In this document: piece after piece, positions 33,756 to 41,949 of the stretch | Layout: each line of letters begins with the position of its first letter | Numbering within the stretch: the stretch's first letter is position 1 | Assembly (NCBI RefSeq): GCF_014650335.1 | Contig: NZ_BMUT01000015.1 | Span: forward strand, 106,202 to 170,201 | From: Streptomyces hiroshimensis | GTDB lineage: Bacteria; Actinomycetota; Actinomycetes; Streptomycetales; Streptomycetaceae | Length of the DNA: 64,000 nt | Direction of reading: 5' to 3' | Translations under genes and position numbers: made by a program | The notes under the pieces: generated by a model | What the model was told of the DNA's origin: nothing | The model's database searches: none | Seen by the model: the letters and a program-made list of their open reading frames with translations, nothing else

Positions 33756-35456
33756 TCAGTCCTCGGGCAGCTCGACGGGCGCGAGCTCGTCGTAGCGGTC
33801 GCCCGGGCCCGGGTTGGACGGGTCGGTCTCCCCGCCGAACTGGTGCATGATGCCCCACACGGCGTTGAGCGCGGTCTGCACGGCGCCCTCCGCCCAGCCG
33901 GCGGTCCAGGAGATGTCGTCGCCCGCGAGGAAGAGCCCGCGCTTGTCCTCGGGCAGGAGGTCCTGCATGAAGTGGGTGAACAGGCGCCGCTGGTAGCGGT
34001 AGTGGCCCGGCAGGTTGGCCTTGAACGCGCCCATGAAGTAGGGCTCGTTCTCCCAGGAGACGGTGACCGGGTTGCCGATGATGTGCTTCCGGATGTCGAC
34101 CTTGGGGTAGATCTCGCCGAGCGACTTGAGCATGACCTCCAGGCGCTCGTTCGCCGACAGCGGCAGCCACTTGAGGCTGTCGTCGCACCAGGTGTACGAG
34201 AGGCAGATGACGGCCGGCTTGTCGGGCCCGTCGTCCAGCAGGTAGGTGCCGCGCGTCATCCGGTCGGTGAGCGTCATCGACATGACGTCCCGCCCGGTCT
34301 CCTCGTCCTTGTCCAGCCAGAACGGCCGGTCCACCGGCACGAACAGCTTGGAGGACTCCATGTAGTGGGTGCGCTCCATCGCCGTCCAGTGGTCGATGGG
34401 GAACAGCGAGTCGTCGCAGGCGATCTTCGACAGCAGCATCCACGACTGGGCGGTGAAGACCGCCGCCTTGTAGGTGCGGATGTCGCCGGAGGCGTCGGTG
34501 ACGGTGATGCCGTTGCCCGCGGTGCGGTGCAGACGGGTCACGGCCGGGCGCGGCTCGCCGCCGTGCAGCGAGGACAGCGAGGTGCCCGGCGCCCAGTGGA
34601 CGATCTTCTCCGGCTCGCGGGCCCACAGCCGCTCCGGGAGCTGCTGGCTGCCGCCGACGATGCCGCGGTGGTGGTCGTCGGCCTCGGTGTAGACGACCCG
34701 CAGGATCTCCAGGATGGAGTTGGGGAAGTCGGTGTCCCAGCCGCCGGTGCCGAAGCCGACCTGGCCGAAGATCTCACGGTGCCGGAAGGACTTGAACGCC
34801 TCCGACTCGCACAGGAAGCCGTAGAAGGTCTGGTTGTCGAGCTTCTCGACCAGCTTCGCCCAGATCTCCCGGATGCGCGGCACGTCGCGCTCGCGCAGGG
34901 CGCGGTTCATGTCGGAGAAATCCGCGCCCTCCTCCAGGCAGGCGTTCCACGCGTCGGCGACCTCGCGGTAGACCGGGGGCAGGTCGTCGATGGTGTGCGC
35001 GTAGTGCGACTCGCCCTTGAGGTCCACGACGGTCGACGGGGTGTCGGGCGCCAGCGGGTTGGGGAAGGGCTTGGTCTCCAGCTCCACCAGGTCGATGTAG
35101 TACTGCAGCGCGGTGGAGCTCGGGGGGAAGCGCATCGCGCCCATCTCGGCGGTCAGCGAGGGGTCGCAGCCCTCGAAGCCGACGGTGCGCAGCCGGCCGC
35201 CGATCTTGTCGGCCTCGTAGACGACGGGCTTGAGGCCCATCTTCATCAGCTCGTAGGCGGCGATGATGCCCGACAGGCCGCCGCCGATGACGGCGATCTC
35301 GGTGCCGTGCTCGGTCGCCGGTATCTGCCCGAGGCCCGCCGGGTGGGCGAGGAAGTCGTCGTAGGGGAAGGGGAAGTCCGGGCCGACCATGGTGATCGGC
35401 GGCAGGGCCGGCTCCGACGGCTCGTCGTGGGCGGCGGTGGGCACCATGGACGTCAT
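33756..35456 (-). CDS. davB: L-lysine 2-monooxygenase
   Basis: The 566-aa flavoenzyme oxidatively decarboxylates L-lysine to 5-aminovaleramide. After an N-terminal ITMVGPDFPFPYDDFLAHPAGLG it has the FAD-binding AVIGGGLSGIIAAYELMKMG (about residues 55-74), VVYEADKIGGRLR, and the C-terminal GLFLAGDDISWTAGWAEGAVQTALNAVWGI (about 510-540). These stretches agree closely with Pseudomonas putida DavB as I recall it, including PGHYRYQRRLFTHFMQ and the closing NPGPGDRYDEL. AGGAGAG lies upstream of the ATG. It is downstream of davA by 61 bp on the same strand. Tryptophan 2-monooxygenase is the main alternative, but the paired davA favours lysine. Confidence 0.85.
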   Translation of the reverse strand: MTSMVPTAAHDEPSEPALPPITMVGPDFPFPYDDFLAHPAGLGQIPATEHGTEIAVIGGGLSGIIAAYELMKMGLKPVVYEADKIGGRLRTVGFEGCDPSLTAEMGAMRFPPSSTALQYYIDLVELETKPFPNPLAPDTPSTVVDLKGESHYAHTIDDLPPVYREVADAWNACLEEGADFSDMNRALRERDVPRIREIWAKLVEKLDNQTFYGFLCESEAFKSFRHREIFGQVGFGTGGWDTDFPNSILEILRVVYTEADDHHRGIVGGSQQLPERLWAREPEKIVHWAPGTSLSSLHGGEPRPAVTRLHRTAGNGITVTDASGDIRTYKAAVFTAQSWMLLSKIACDDSLFPIDHWTAMERTHYMESSKLFVPVDRPFWLDKDEETGRDVMSMTLTDRMTRGTYLLDDGPDKPAVICLSYTWCDDSLKWLPLSANERLEVMLKSLGEIYPKVDIRKHIIGNPVTVSWENEPYFMGAFKANLPGHYRYQRRLFTHFMQDLLPEDKRGLFLAGDDISWTAGWAEGAVQTALNAVWGIMHQFGGETDPSNPGPGDRYDELAPVELPED

Positions 35457-35517
35457 CGGCTGAACTCTCCTGCGAAAAGTGGGGGTTGCGGCTCTGAGGG
35501 TGCCCGGAGGCGGGGGG

Positions 35518-36327
35518 TCAGACGAGCGAGGCGTACAGCTCCGGACGCCGGTCGTTCAGGTAGGTGTTCTCGGCGCGCGAGGCCTTCAGCAGCGCCGGGT
35601 CGACGTCGGCGACGATCAGGTCCTCGCCGTGGCCGGCGCGCGCCCGTACGGTCCCGTCGGGGGCGGCGAGGCAGCTGAGGCCGGCGAAGGTGAAGCCGCC
35701 CTCGTCGCCGCAGCGGTTGGCGTAGGCGATGTAGAGCTGGCTCTCCCACGCGCGGGCCGGGACGATCGTCTGCGGGACGATCTCGTACGGGCGCATCAGC
35801 GCGGTGGGCGCGAGCAGCAGCTCGGTGCCGGCCAGGGCGTGGGCCCGCACGGGCTCGGGGAACTCGACGTCGTAGCAGATCAGCAGGCCGAGGCGGAGGC
35901 CGGCGAAGTCGGCCTGCACGACGGGCTCGGAGCCGGGCCGGAACTGGGCCGTCTCGTACGCGCCGAAGAGGTGGGTCTTGCGGTAGTTGGCCAGGCGGGC
36001 GCCGTCGGGGCCGATGAGCTGCAGGGCGTTGTAGACCGTGTCCGCGTCGGCCGCGTCGCGCTCGGGGTAGCCGTAGGCGACGGCCAGGCCGTGCTCGGCG
36101 GCGATACGGGCGACCGCCTCGGCGCCGGGGCCGTCGGCCGTCTCGGCGCACTCCCGGACCGCGTCGCCGAGGGCGTAGCCGGTGAGGAAGAGCTCGTTGG
36201 TGAGGAGGATCCGCGCTCCTGCGGCGGCGGCCCGGCGGGCGGCGGCGTCGAGGGCGGCGAGGCTGTCCGAGGTGGAGGAGGGAACGCCGGCGGGGCCCTG
36301 GTACAGCGCGATACGCGGCGGCGTCAT
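35518..36327 (-). CDS. davA: 5-aminovaleramidase (nitrilase superfamily)
   Basis: The 269-aa product hydrolyses 5-aminovaleramide to 5-aminovalerate. The nitrilase triad is complete: E45 (NELFLTGY), K117 (NYRKTHLFG) and C151 (GLLICYDVEFPE). The start PRIALYQG and length match DavA. GTGAGG precedes the ATG. It is the first gene of the davA-davB unit. The next pathway genes (davT and davD types) are not in the window. Confidence 0.85.
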   Translation of the reverse strand: MTPPRIALYQGPAGVPSSTSDSLAALDAAARRAAAAGARILLTNELFLTGYALGDAVRECAETADGPGAEAVARIAAEHGLAVAYGYPERDAADADTVYNALQLIGPDGARLANYRKTHLFGAYETAQFRPGSEPVVQADFAGLRLGLLICYDVEFPEPVRAHALAGTELLLAPTALMRPYEIVPQTIVPARAWESQLYIAYANRCGDEGGFTFAGLSCLAAPDGTVRARAGHGEDLIVADVDPALLKASRAENTYLNDRRPELYASLV

Positions 36328-36398
36328 GCGGCCTCACTTCACCTGGTCGGAGGGGGCGTGCGGGGCCCCTGCGGGGGGCGTTGCGTTAAGACGCCTTG

Positions 36399-36428
36399 AC
36401 GGTACGGGTCGCCGTCCCGGCCGGACAA
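36399..36428 (-). promoter_or_regulatory. davA promoter TTGTCC-18-TACCGT
   Basis: On the minus strand the -35 TTGTCC is at 36423-36428 and the -10 TACCGT at 36399-36404, with an 18-bp spacer. The leader to the davA ATG is about 65 nt. Three TTGC-core sites lie upstream. Confidence 0.6.
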
Positions 36429-36436
36429 GGCGCGTC

Positions 36437-36497
36437 CGTTGCGTGGAGGTGGACGATTCGTTGCGCCTTTCCTCTGTTTCGGCGCGATTCGTTGCGC
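36437..36497. promoter_or_regulatory. Three phased TTGC-core sites upstream of davA
   Basis: CCGTTGCGT (36436-36444), GATTCGTTGCGC (36455-36466) and GATTCGTTGCGC (36486-36497) have TTGC cores at 36439, 36461 and 36492, thus 22 and 31 bp apart. A fourth CGTTGCG is at 36379-36385, downstream of the predicted start. The same layout recurs before the amino-acid permease. Confidence 0.6.
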
Positions 36498-36611
36498 GGG
36501 TCCCTGCCCGGGTCCCTGCCGGGGGCTCGCGGGGCCACGACCCGGGGCCCGCGAGGCCGGCCTCGCACACGCGACCGTGGGGGTTGCGCACCGCCCACCC
36601 GCGCGGAGCGC

Positions 36612-37583
36612 TCACGGCTTCGGGCGGCCCGGTGCCGTGGCGCTGATCGTGTCGCGGACGATGCCGCGAAGCCAGCGGTGTCCGCTGTCCGCCTCGTGGC
36701 GGGGGTGCCAGGCCATGGCGACCTCCAGCGGCGGAAGCGCCAGGGGGATCTCGAAGGTGACCAGGCCGAGAGCGTCCGCGGCCGGGCGGCCGATCCGTTC
36801 CGAGACGAGGCCGACGGTGTCGCTGCCGGCGACGACGAAGAGGGCCGAGGCGAGCGTGGGCGCGGTGGCGACGACGCGGCGCCGCAGGCCGTGCGCGGCC
36901 AGGGCCTCGTCGACGGGCCCGGACAGGCGCCCGCGCCGGGAGTCGAGGACGTGGCTCGCGGCGGCGTAGCGGCGCAGGGTGACGGGCCCGTCGAGGAGCG
37001 GGTGCCCGGGCCGGGCGACGCCGACCATGCGGTCCGTCGTGATGAGCTCGACGCGGATCTCGGGTTCGTTGCGGTCGATGACGCCGATCTCGAGGTCGAG
37101 GGGGCCGTCGCGGAGGGAGGGGACGCCGGAGGCGCCCTCGGCGAGGAAGCGGAGGGTGACGCCGGGGGCTTCCCGGGCGGCGCGGCCGATGAGCGGGGCG
37201 CCGAAGGCCAGCACGTTGCTGTCGTGGGCGCTGAGGGTGAAGGCCCGCTCCAGGGTGGCCGGGTCGGCGGGCGCGGCCGGGGCGAAGAGAGAGCGGGCGT
37301 CGGCGAGGACGCGGCGCACGTCGGCCCGCATGGCGAGGGCGCGCGGGGTGGGGACCATGTGGCGGCCGGCACGGACGAGCACGGGGTCGCCCAGGGCGCG
37401 CCGGATGCGGCCGAGCGTGCGGCTCATGGCGGGGCCGGACAGGCACAGGCGTTCGGCGGCGGCCGTGACGCTCTCCTCGGCGAGCAGGGCGTCGAGGGCG
37501 ACTAGCAGATTCAGGTCGATTCTGGCCAGCCGGTCGGTCGGCGAGGCCGTAAGAGGTGGCCTCTCATCTGCATCTTTGCGCAT
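36612..37583 (-). CDS. LysR family transcriptional regulator
   Basis: The 323-aa product has the LysR winged HTH (about residues 20-80: LARIDLNLLVALDALLAEESVTAAAERLCLSGPAMSRTLGRIRRALGDPVLVRAG) and the effector-binding domain (about 105-310). It resembles the NodD/NahR-type subgroup with the PTPRALAMRADV stretch. The ATG at 37583 was chosen as the first codon beside the divergent promoter; no ribosome binding site is visible, so the transcript may be leaderless. It is divergent from an MFS exporter 101 bp away and upstream of davA on the same strand. Either could be its target. Confidence 0.85.
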   Translation of the reverse strand: MRKDADERPPLTASPTDRLARIDLNLLVALDALLAEESVTAAAERLCLSGPAMSRTLGRIRRALGDPVLVRAGRHMVPTPRALAMRADVRRVLADARSLFAPAAPADPATLERAFTLSAHDSNVLAFGAPLIGRAAREAPGVTLRFLAEGASGVPSLRDGPLDLEIGVIDRNEPEIRVELITTDRMVGVARPGHPLLDGPVTLRRYAAASHVLDSRRGRLSGPVDEALAAHGLRRRVVATAPTLASALFVVAGSDTVGLVSERIGRPAADALGLVTFEIPLALPPLEVAMAWHPRHEADSGHRWLRGIVRDTISATAPGRPKP

Positions 37584-37624
37584 GACACAAGTATGTCGTG
37601 CAGAACTTGCATTTGTAAGCAAGT
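37584..37624. promoter_or_regulatory. Dyads in the LysR/MFS divergent promoter
   Basis: ACTTGC-8-GCAAGT (37605-37624) is a perfect 6-bp inverted repeat. GACA-CAAGTA-TGTC (37584-37597) is a second shorter one next to the LysR start. Both suit LysR control of the MFS gene and of itself. Confidence 0.5.
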
Positions 37625-37684
37625 AAGGGCGGTCCTAGCGTCGGGGCACACCCGTAGGCCGACCCCTGGAGGGGCGCTTTCGCC

Positions 37685-39166
37685 ATGCCTGCCACCTTGT
37701 CCCCCGCCCCTTCCCCCCACGGGACGCGCTCGCGTGGCGTGCCCTGGGCGATGCTCACGGCCGTACTGGTCGCGCAGTCGCTCGTCGCCGCGATCAACCT
37801 CGCGATACCGCTGATATCGGCGAGCCCGCTGCACCCGTCGCCGTCGCAGTTGCTGTGGATCGTCGACACGTACGTGATCGTCTTCGCCGGGCTGCTGGTC
37901 CCGGCCGGCGCGCTCGGCGACCGCTTCGGCTCCAAGGGCGCGCTGCTGTCCGGCCTCGCCCTCTTCGCGGCGGGCACGGCCCTGTGCGCGCTGGCCCCGA
38001 ACGTGCCGCTCCTGCTCGCGGGCCGGGGGATCTCCGGGGCGGGTGCGGCGCTGGTGATGCCCGCGACGATGTCCCTCCTGCTGTACGTCACGGAGCCGCG
38101 CCGGCACGGCGGGGCCATCGCGAGCTGGAGCGCGGCGGTCGCGATGGGCGGACTCCTCGGCAACACGGGCGGGGCGCTGATCCTGCAGTACCTGCCCTGG
38201 CAGGGCCTGTTCTGGGCGTATGTGCCGCTGGGCGTCGTCCTGCTGGCGTGGGCGGCACGCGTCGCACCCCGCCCGCCGCGGGGCGGCGCCGCGCTGGACG
38301 TGCCGGGGTCGGGGCTGCTGATGGCCGGGCTGCTGGCGCTGCTGTACGGGATCATCGAGGGCCCGTCGCACGGCTGGTCCTCGCCGCTGGTCCTGGGCGC
38401 CTTCGCGCTGGCCTCCCTGATGCTGGCGGCCTTCGCCGGGCACGGGCTGCGCACGGCGCACCCGGTGCTCGATCCGCGGCTGTTCCGGCTGCCCGCGGTG
38501 AGCTCGGGGACGCTGGGGCTCGCGGCCACGTTCTTCGGGATGTTCGCGCTGTTCTTCGTCAACGCGCAGTTCCTGCAGTACGTGAAGGGGTTCAGCCCGC
38601 TGGAGGCGGGGCTGGGGGTGCTGCCGGTGGCGGTGGGGATCATGGTGTTCACCCGCCGGAGCCTGGCGTGGGCGGCCCGGCTCGGCCGGATCCGTACGGT
38701 CACCGCGGGCCTGCTGCTGATCGCGGCCGGCCTGGCGGCGCTGTCCACGGCGGACGCCGGGACACCGTATCCGCTGTACGCACTGTGGCTGCTGGTGATG
38801 GCGCTGGGGTGCGGCGCGGCCATGCCGTCGCTGTCGGGCGCGGTGGTCACCGCGCTGCCGCAGGAGAAGGCCGGCGTCGGCTCGGGGCTGAACGCGGCGG
38901 CGCGGGAGCTGGGCGCGGCGCTGGGCATCGCGGTGGTGGGCACCGCGCTGTCGGTGCGCTTCTCGGCGCGGCTTCCGCAGGGGGCGGCGGACGGCTCGCC
39001 CGCGCAGGCCCTTCAGGCGGCGCGGGGGCCGGGCGGCGCCGTGCACACCGAGGTGCTCTCGGCGTACACGGACGCGGTGTCGCTCGCCTACCGGGTGGCC
39101 GCCGTGGTGATCGTGGTGCTGGCGGCGGCGGTGGCGGCGGGGCTCAGGAGGGAGCGCCGGAGCTGA
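37685..39166 (+). CDS. MFS exporter, DHA2 (14-helix) type
   Basis: The 493-aa product has about 14 membrane helices and the DHA2 motifs: LLWIVDTYVIVFAGLLVPAGALGDRFGSKG after helix 1, motif C-like ISGAGAALVMPATMSLL and a mid-protein GALILQYLPWQGLFW. It should expel a small, perhaps toxic or signal compound with protons. GGAGGGG lies ahead of the ATG. It is divergent from the LysR gene and its 3' end overlaps the convergent Lrp gene by 23 bp. Confidence 0.85.
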   Translation: MPATLSPAPSPHGTRSRGVPWAMLTAVLVAQSLVAAINLAIPLISASPLHPSPSQLLWIVDTYVIVFAGLLVPAGALGDRFGSKGALLSGLALFAAGTALCALAPNVPLLLAGRGISGAGAALVMPATMSLLLYVTEPRRHGGAIASWSAAVAMGGLLGNTGGALILQYLPWQGLFWAYVPLGVVLLAWAARVAPRPPRGGAALDVPGSGLLMAGLLALLYGIIEGPSHGWSSPLVLGAFALASLMLAAFAGHGLRTAHPVLDPRLFRLPAVSSGTLGLAATFFGMFALFFVNAQFLQYVKGFSPLEAGLGVLPVAVGIMVFTRRSLAWAARLGRIRTVTAGLLLIAAGLAALSTADAGTPYPLYALWLLVMALGCGAAMPSLSGAVVTALPQEKAGVGSGLNAAARELGAALGIAVVGTALSVRFSARLPQGAADGSPAQALQAARGPGGAVHTEVLSAYTDAVSLAYRVAAVVIVVLAAAVAAGLRRERRS

Positions 39167-39599
39167 AGCGGCGCAGCAGCGGGGAGAGCACGAGCACGGA
39201 CTTGGTGCGCTCGACGAAGGGCTCCCCCGCGATGCGCTCCAGCACGCGCTCGAAGTGGCGCATGTCGGAGGCGAAGACCTGCACGAGGGCGTCCGCCTCG
39301 CCGGTGACGGTGGAGGCGGACGCCACTTCGGGATAGCGCGACAGGCCGCGGTGGATGGCCTCGGGCGAGGTGTTCCGCCGGCAGTAGATCTCGATGAACC
39401 CCTCGGTCTCCCAGCCGAGGGCCGCCGGGTCCACGCGGACCGTGAACCCGGTGATGGCGCCCTCGGCGCGCAGCCTGTCCACGCGCCGTTTCACGGCGGG
39501 CGCCGACAGACCGACCTCGGCGCCGATGTCGGCGTAGGAGCGCCTGGCATCCTCGGCCAGGGCATGCACGATGCGTTCGTCGAGCTCATTCAATCGCAC
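39144..39599 (-). CDS. Lrp/AsnC family transcriptional regulator
   Basis: The 151-aa product has an N-terminal HTH (about residues 3-55: LNELDERIVHALAEDARRSYADIGAEVGLSAPAVKRRVDRL) and a RAM ligand-binding domain (about 65-140, with STVTGEADALVQVFASDMRHFERVLERI). Such proteins form octamers, bind phased sites and respond to amino acids. It lies just after the amino-acid permease on the same strand and 3 kb from davA. Both of those promoters carry phased TTGC sites, which makes this protein a good candidate for their regulator. The GTG start at 39599 agrees with the family N-terminus. Confidence 0.88.
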   Translation of the reverse strand: MRLNELDERIVHALAEDARRSYADIGAEVGLSAPAVKRRVDRLRAEGAITGFTVRVDPAALGWETEGFIEIYCRRNTSPEAIHRGLSRYPEVASASTVTGEADALVQVFASDMRHFERVLERIAGEPFVERTKSVLVLSPLLRRFSSGAPS

Positions 39600-39631
39600 G
39601 GCGGGTGGATCACATTTCTACGGGTAACCAG

Positions 39632-39650
39632 CTACTGCTACCAGCAGTAG
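39632..39650. promoter_or_regulatory. Palindrome CTACTGC-5-GCAGTAG before the Lrp gene
   Basis: This perfect 7-bp inverted repeat with a 5-bp centre lies 33 bp upstream of the Lrp start. It could be an autoregulatory operator. Confidence 0.45.
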
Positions 39651-39690
39651 ATCACGTGCCCGGCCGTGTTCCCGACCCCGGACTCCGCGT

Positions 39691-39717
39691 CGCCGCCCCC
39701 GTCGGCCGGGGGCGGCG
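39691..39717 (-). terminator. Terminator after the amino-acid permease
   Basis: This hairpin has an 11-bp stem CGCCGCCCCCG/CGGGGGCGGCG and a 5-nt loop, 12 nt beyond the permease stop. Confidence 0.75.
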
Positions 39718-39729
39718 GCGCGGAGGGGA

Positions 39730-41538
39730 TCACTTCCTCTTGCCGCGCGCCTTCTTCCGCGGCTTCGGCCGGCTCTTGCCGGCGGCCTTCGCGGCGGACG
39801 TGCCCCCGGACGCGGCGGGCTTCCCGGCTTTCGCCGCCCGCTGTGCCGGGACGGCGGCCTTCTTGGCCGTCGTGGCCCCGGCCTTCGCCCCGGCCTTGGC
39901 GGTGGTCTTGGCCTCGGCCTTCGCCCCGGCGCCGGCCTTGGCCCCGGCCTTGGCCTTGACCTCGGCCTTCGTGGCGGCCTTGGCCCCGGCGGCCGCCGGC
40001 TCCGTCTCCAGGGCGGCCCCGGCCGCGCCGTCGGCGGCCAGGCGCGAGCTGCGCATGCCGTAGGCGAAGTAGATCACCAGGCCGACGAGCATCCAGCCGC
40101 CGAAGACCTCCCAGGTGACGACGTCCAGGCTGAGCATCATGTAGACGCACATCGCGAAGCCGAGAACGGGGAAGATCAGGCCGACCGGCACGCCCGTCCG
40201 GCCCAGCGGGATGCGCACGCCCGAGAGCGGCACCTGGAAGCTGCGGTGCATGTCGGGACGGGTGAAGCGCAGCACGATCACGGCGATGTTGACCAGGCCG
40301 AAGGCGAAGAGCGTGCCGATGCTGGTGGCGTCGGCGAGCTGGGCCAGCGGGACCGCGGCGGCCAGGACGCCGCAGAACAGCGAGACGATCACGGTGTTGG
40401 CCACCGGCACGCCCTTGGGGCTGACCTTCGCGAAGGCCTTGGGGACCAGGCCGTCGCGGGACATCGCGAAGAGGATGCGGGTCTGGCCGTACAGCACGGT
40501 CAGCACGACGCTGGCGATGGCGATGACGGCGCCGGCGGCGAGGAGCACGGCCCAGAAGCTCTGGCCGGTGACGTCCTTCATGATGCCCGCCAGGGCGGCC
40601 TCGGAGTCCTTGAACTCGCCCCACGGCAGCGCGCCGACGGCGATCGCCGCGACCAGCACGTACAGCGCGGTGACGATCAGCAGCGACAGCATGATCGCCT
40701 TGGGCAGGTCCTTCTTCGGGTTCTTGGCCTCCTCACCGGCGGTGGAGGCGGCGTCGAAGCCGATGTACGAGAAGAACAGCGTGGCGCCCGCGGCGCTGAC
40801 GCCGCCGAGGCCGAGCGGCATGAACGGCGCGTAGTTGCCGGCGCGGATGCCGGTGAAGGCCACGGCGCAGAAGAGCAGCAGGGCCACGATCTTCACGCCG
40901 ACCATGATCGTGTTGGCGCGGGCGCTCTCCTTGGCGCCGCCGAGCAGGAAGGCCATGCACAGCAGCACGACGAGCAGGGCGGGCAGGTTGAAGACGCCGC
41001 CGTCCACGCCGGGCGGGTTGGCCATCCAGTCCGGGATGGTGACGCCGATCGTGCCCTCGAGGAGCTCGTTGAGGTACTGCCCCCAGCCGACGGCCACGGC
41101 CGCCACGGAGACGCCGTACTCCAGGATCAGGCACCAGCCGCAGACCCAGGCGATGATCTCGCCCAGGGTGGCGTAGGCGTAGGAGTACGAGGAGCCGGAG
41201 ACCGGGATGGTGCCGGCGAGCTCGGCGTAGGACAGCGCCGAGAACAGCGCGGTGATGCCCGCGAGGATGAAGGAGATCACGACGGCAGGGCCGGCCTGGG
41301 GCACGGCGTTGCCCAGCACCACGAAGATGCCGGTGCCCAGCGTGGCGCCGATGCTGATCATGGTCAGCTGCCACATGCCGAGCGAGCGGCGCAGGCTGCC
41401 GCCCTCGCCCTGGCCGCCCTCGGCGACCAGGCGCTCGACGGGCTTGCGGCGCATCAGGCGGGCGCCGAAGCCGGTGGACTGCAGCGGGGGAAGCTGCTTG
41501 CCGCCGGTGGCAGGTGGCGCAGTGCCTTGGTCCAACAC
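39730..41538 (-). CDS. Amino-acid permease (APC, cationic type) with basic C-terminal tail
   Basis: The 602-aa product has an APC membrane domain (about residues 40-490) with 12-14 helices: LTMISIGATLGTGIFVVLG at the substrate-binding first helix, FFSYIGFDAASTAGEEAKNP (the cationic amino-acid transporter motif) and RILFAMSRDGLVPKAFAKV. The CAT-type motifs suggest lysine/arginine or similar. After residue 495 comes a tail of about 105 residues of Ala-Lys repeats (AGAKAGAGAKAEAK) ending KSRPKPRKKARGKRK, very like histone H1 tails, which is unusual for a permease. The GTG at 41538 has GGAG 7 nt upstream. The promoter matches that of davA. Confidence 0.85.
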   Translation of the reverse strand: MLDQGTAPPATGGKQLPPLQSTGFGARLMRRKPVERLVAEGGQGEGGSLRRSLGMWQLTMISIGATLGTGIFVVLGNAVPQAGPAVVISFILAGITALFSALSYAELAGTIPVSGSSYSYAYATLGEIIAWVCGWCLILEYGVSVAAVAVGWGQYLNELLEGTIGVTIPDWMANPPGVDGGVFNLPALLVVLLCMAFLLGGAKESARANTIMVGVKIVALLLFCAVAFTGIRAGNYAPFMPLGLGGVSAAGATLFFSYIGFDAASTAGEEAKNPKKDLPKAIMLSLLIVTALYVLVAAIAVGALPWGEFKDSEAALAGIMKDVTGQSFWAVLLAAGAVIAIASVVLTVLYGQTRILFAMSRDGLVPKAFAKVSPKGVPVANTVIVSLFCGVLAAAVPLAQLADATSIGTLFAFGLVNIAVIVLRFTRPDMHRSFQVPLSGVRIPLGRTGVPVGLIFPVLGFAMCVYMMLSLDVVTWEVFGGWMLVGLVIYFAYGMRSSRLAADGAAGAALETEPAAAGAKAATKAEVKAKAGAKAGAGAKAEAKTTAKAGAKAGATTAKKAAVPAQRAAKAGKPAASGGTSAAKAAGKSRPKPRKKARGKRK

Positions 41539-41689
41539 GGGGTTGCTCCGTTCATGACTGCCGGTCGGGGGTACCGGTCGGGAGGCAGCGGTCCGCGGCG
41601 GTACCCGGGGCGCGCCGACATGGCAGAGCAATCCCGTAGCGAGGGGTACCGCCGAGCAAGCGGTACCCGCCACTCCACGTTCTGCGCAG

Positions 41690-41719
41690 ACCCTACGAGG
41701 TCAGGGCCCGCGCTCGTAA
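41690..41719 (-). promoter_or_regulatory. Permease promoter TTACGA-18-TAGGGT
   Basis: On the minus strand the -35 TTACGA is at 41714-41719 and the -10 TAGGGT at 41690-41695, with an 18-bp spacer. This gives a leader of about 145 nt. Confidence 0.6.
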
Positions 41720-41724
41720 TGCAC

Positions 41725-41787
41725 CATTCTTGCGTATGCCCGGCTGATCATTGCGTCCGGGTGGCCAGAACAGGTGATCGTTGCACG
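41725..41787. promoter_or_regulatory. Three phased TTGC-core sites upstream of the permease
   Basis: CATTCTTGCGTA (41725-41736), GATCATTGCGTC (41746-41757) and GATCGTTGCACG (41776-41787) have TTGC cores at 41730, 41751 and 41781, thus 21 and 30 bp apart. The first core is 40 bp from the left edge of the -10 box, exactly as before davA. Confidence 0.6.
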
Positions 41788-41821
41788 TCACGTTATGAAT
41801 CGGTACATGGGGAGCAAAAAA

Positions 41822-41853
41822 GGGGCGCGACCCGGCGAACCGGACCGCGCCCC
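41822..41853. terminator. Hairpin GGGGCGCG/CGCGCCCC
   Basis: This hairpin has an 8-bp outer stem with an inner CCGG/CCGG pair. It stands in tandem with the stronger hairpin at 41889 and shares its outer stem sequence; it could back up termination of guaB1 transcription. Confidence 0.55.
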
Positions 41854-41888
41854 GGAAACACGAAAAGGCGGGAGACGCGCATACGCGA

Positions 41889-41922
41889 AAGGGGCGCGGT
41901 CCGGAATCGGACCGCGCCCCTT
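41889..41922 (-). terminator. Terminator after guaB1, 15-bp stem
   Basis: This hairpin has a perfect 15-bp stem (AAGGGGCGCGGTCCG and complement) and a GAAT loop, 27 nt beyond the guaB1 stop. Confidence 0.85.
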
Positions 41923-41949
41923 CAGGGCCGCTTCAGGGCGGTGCGGGGA

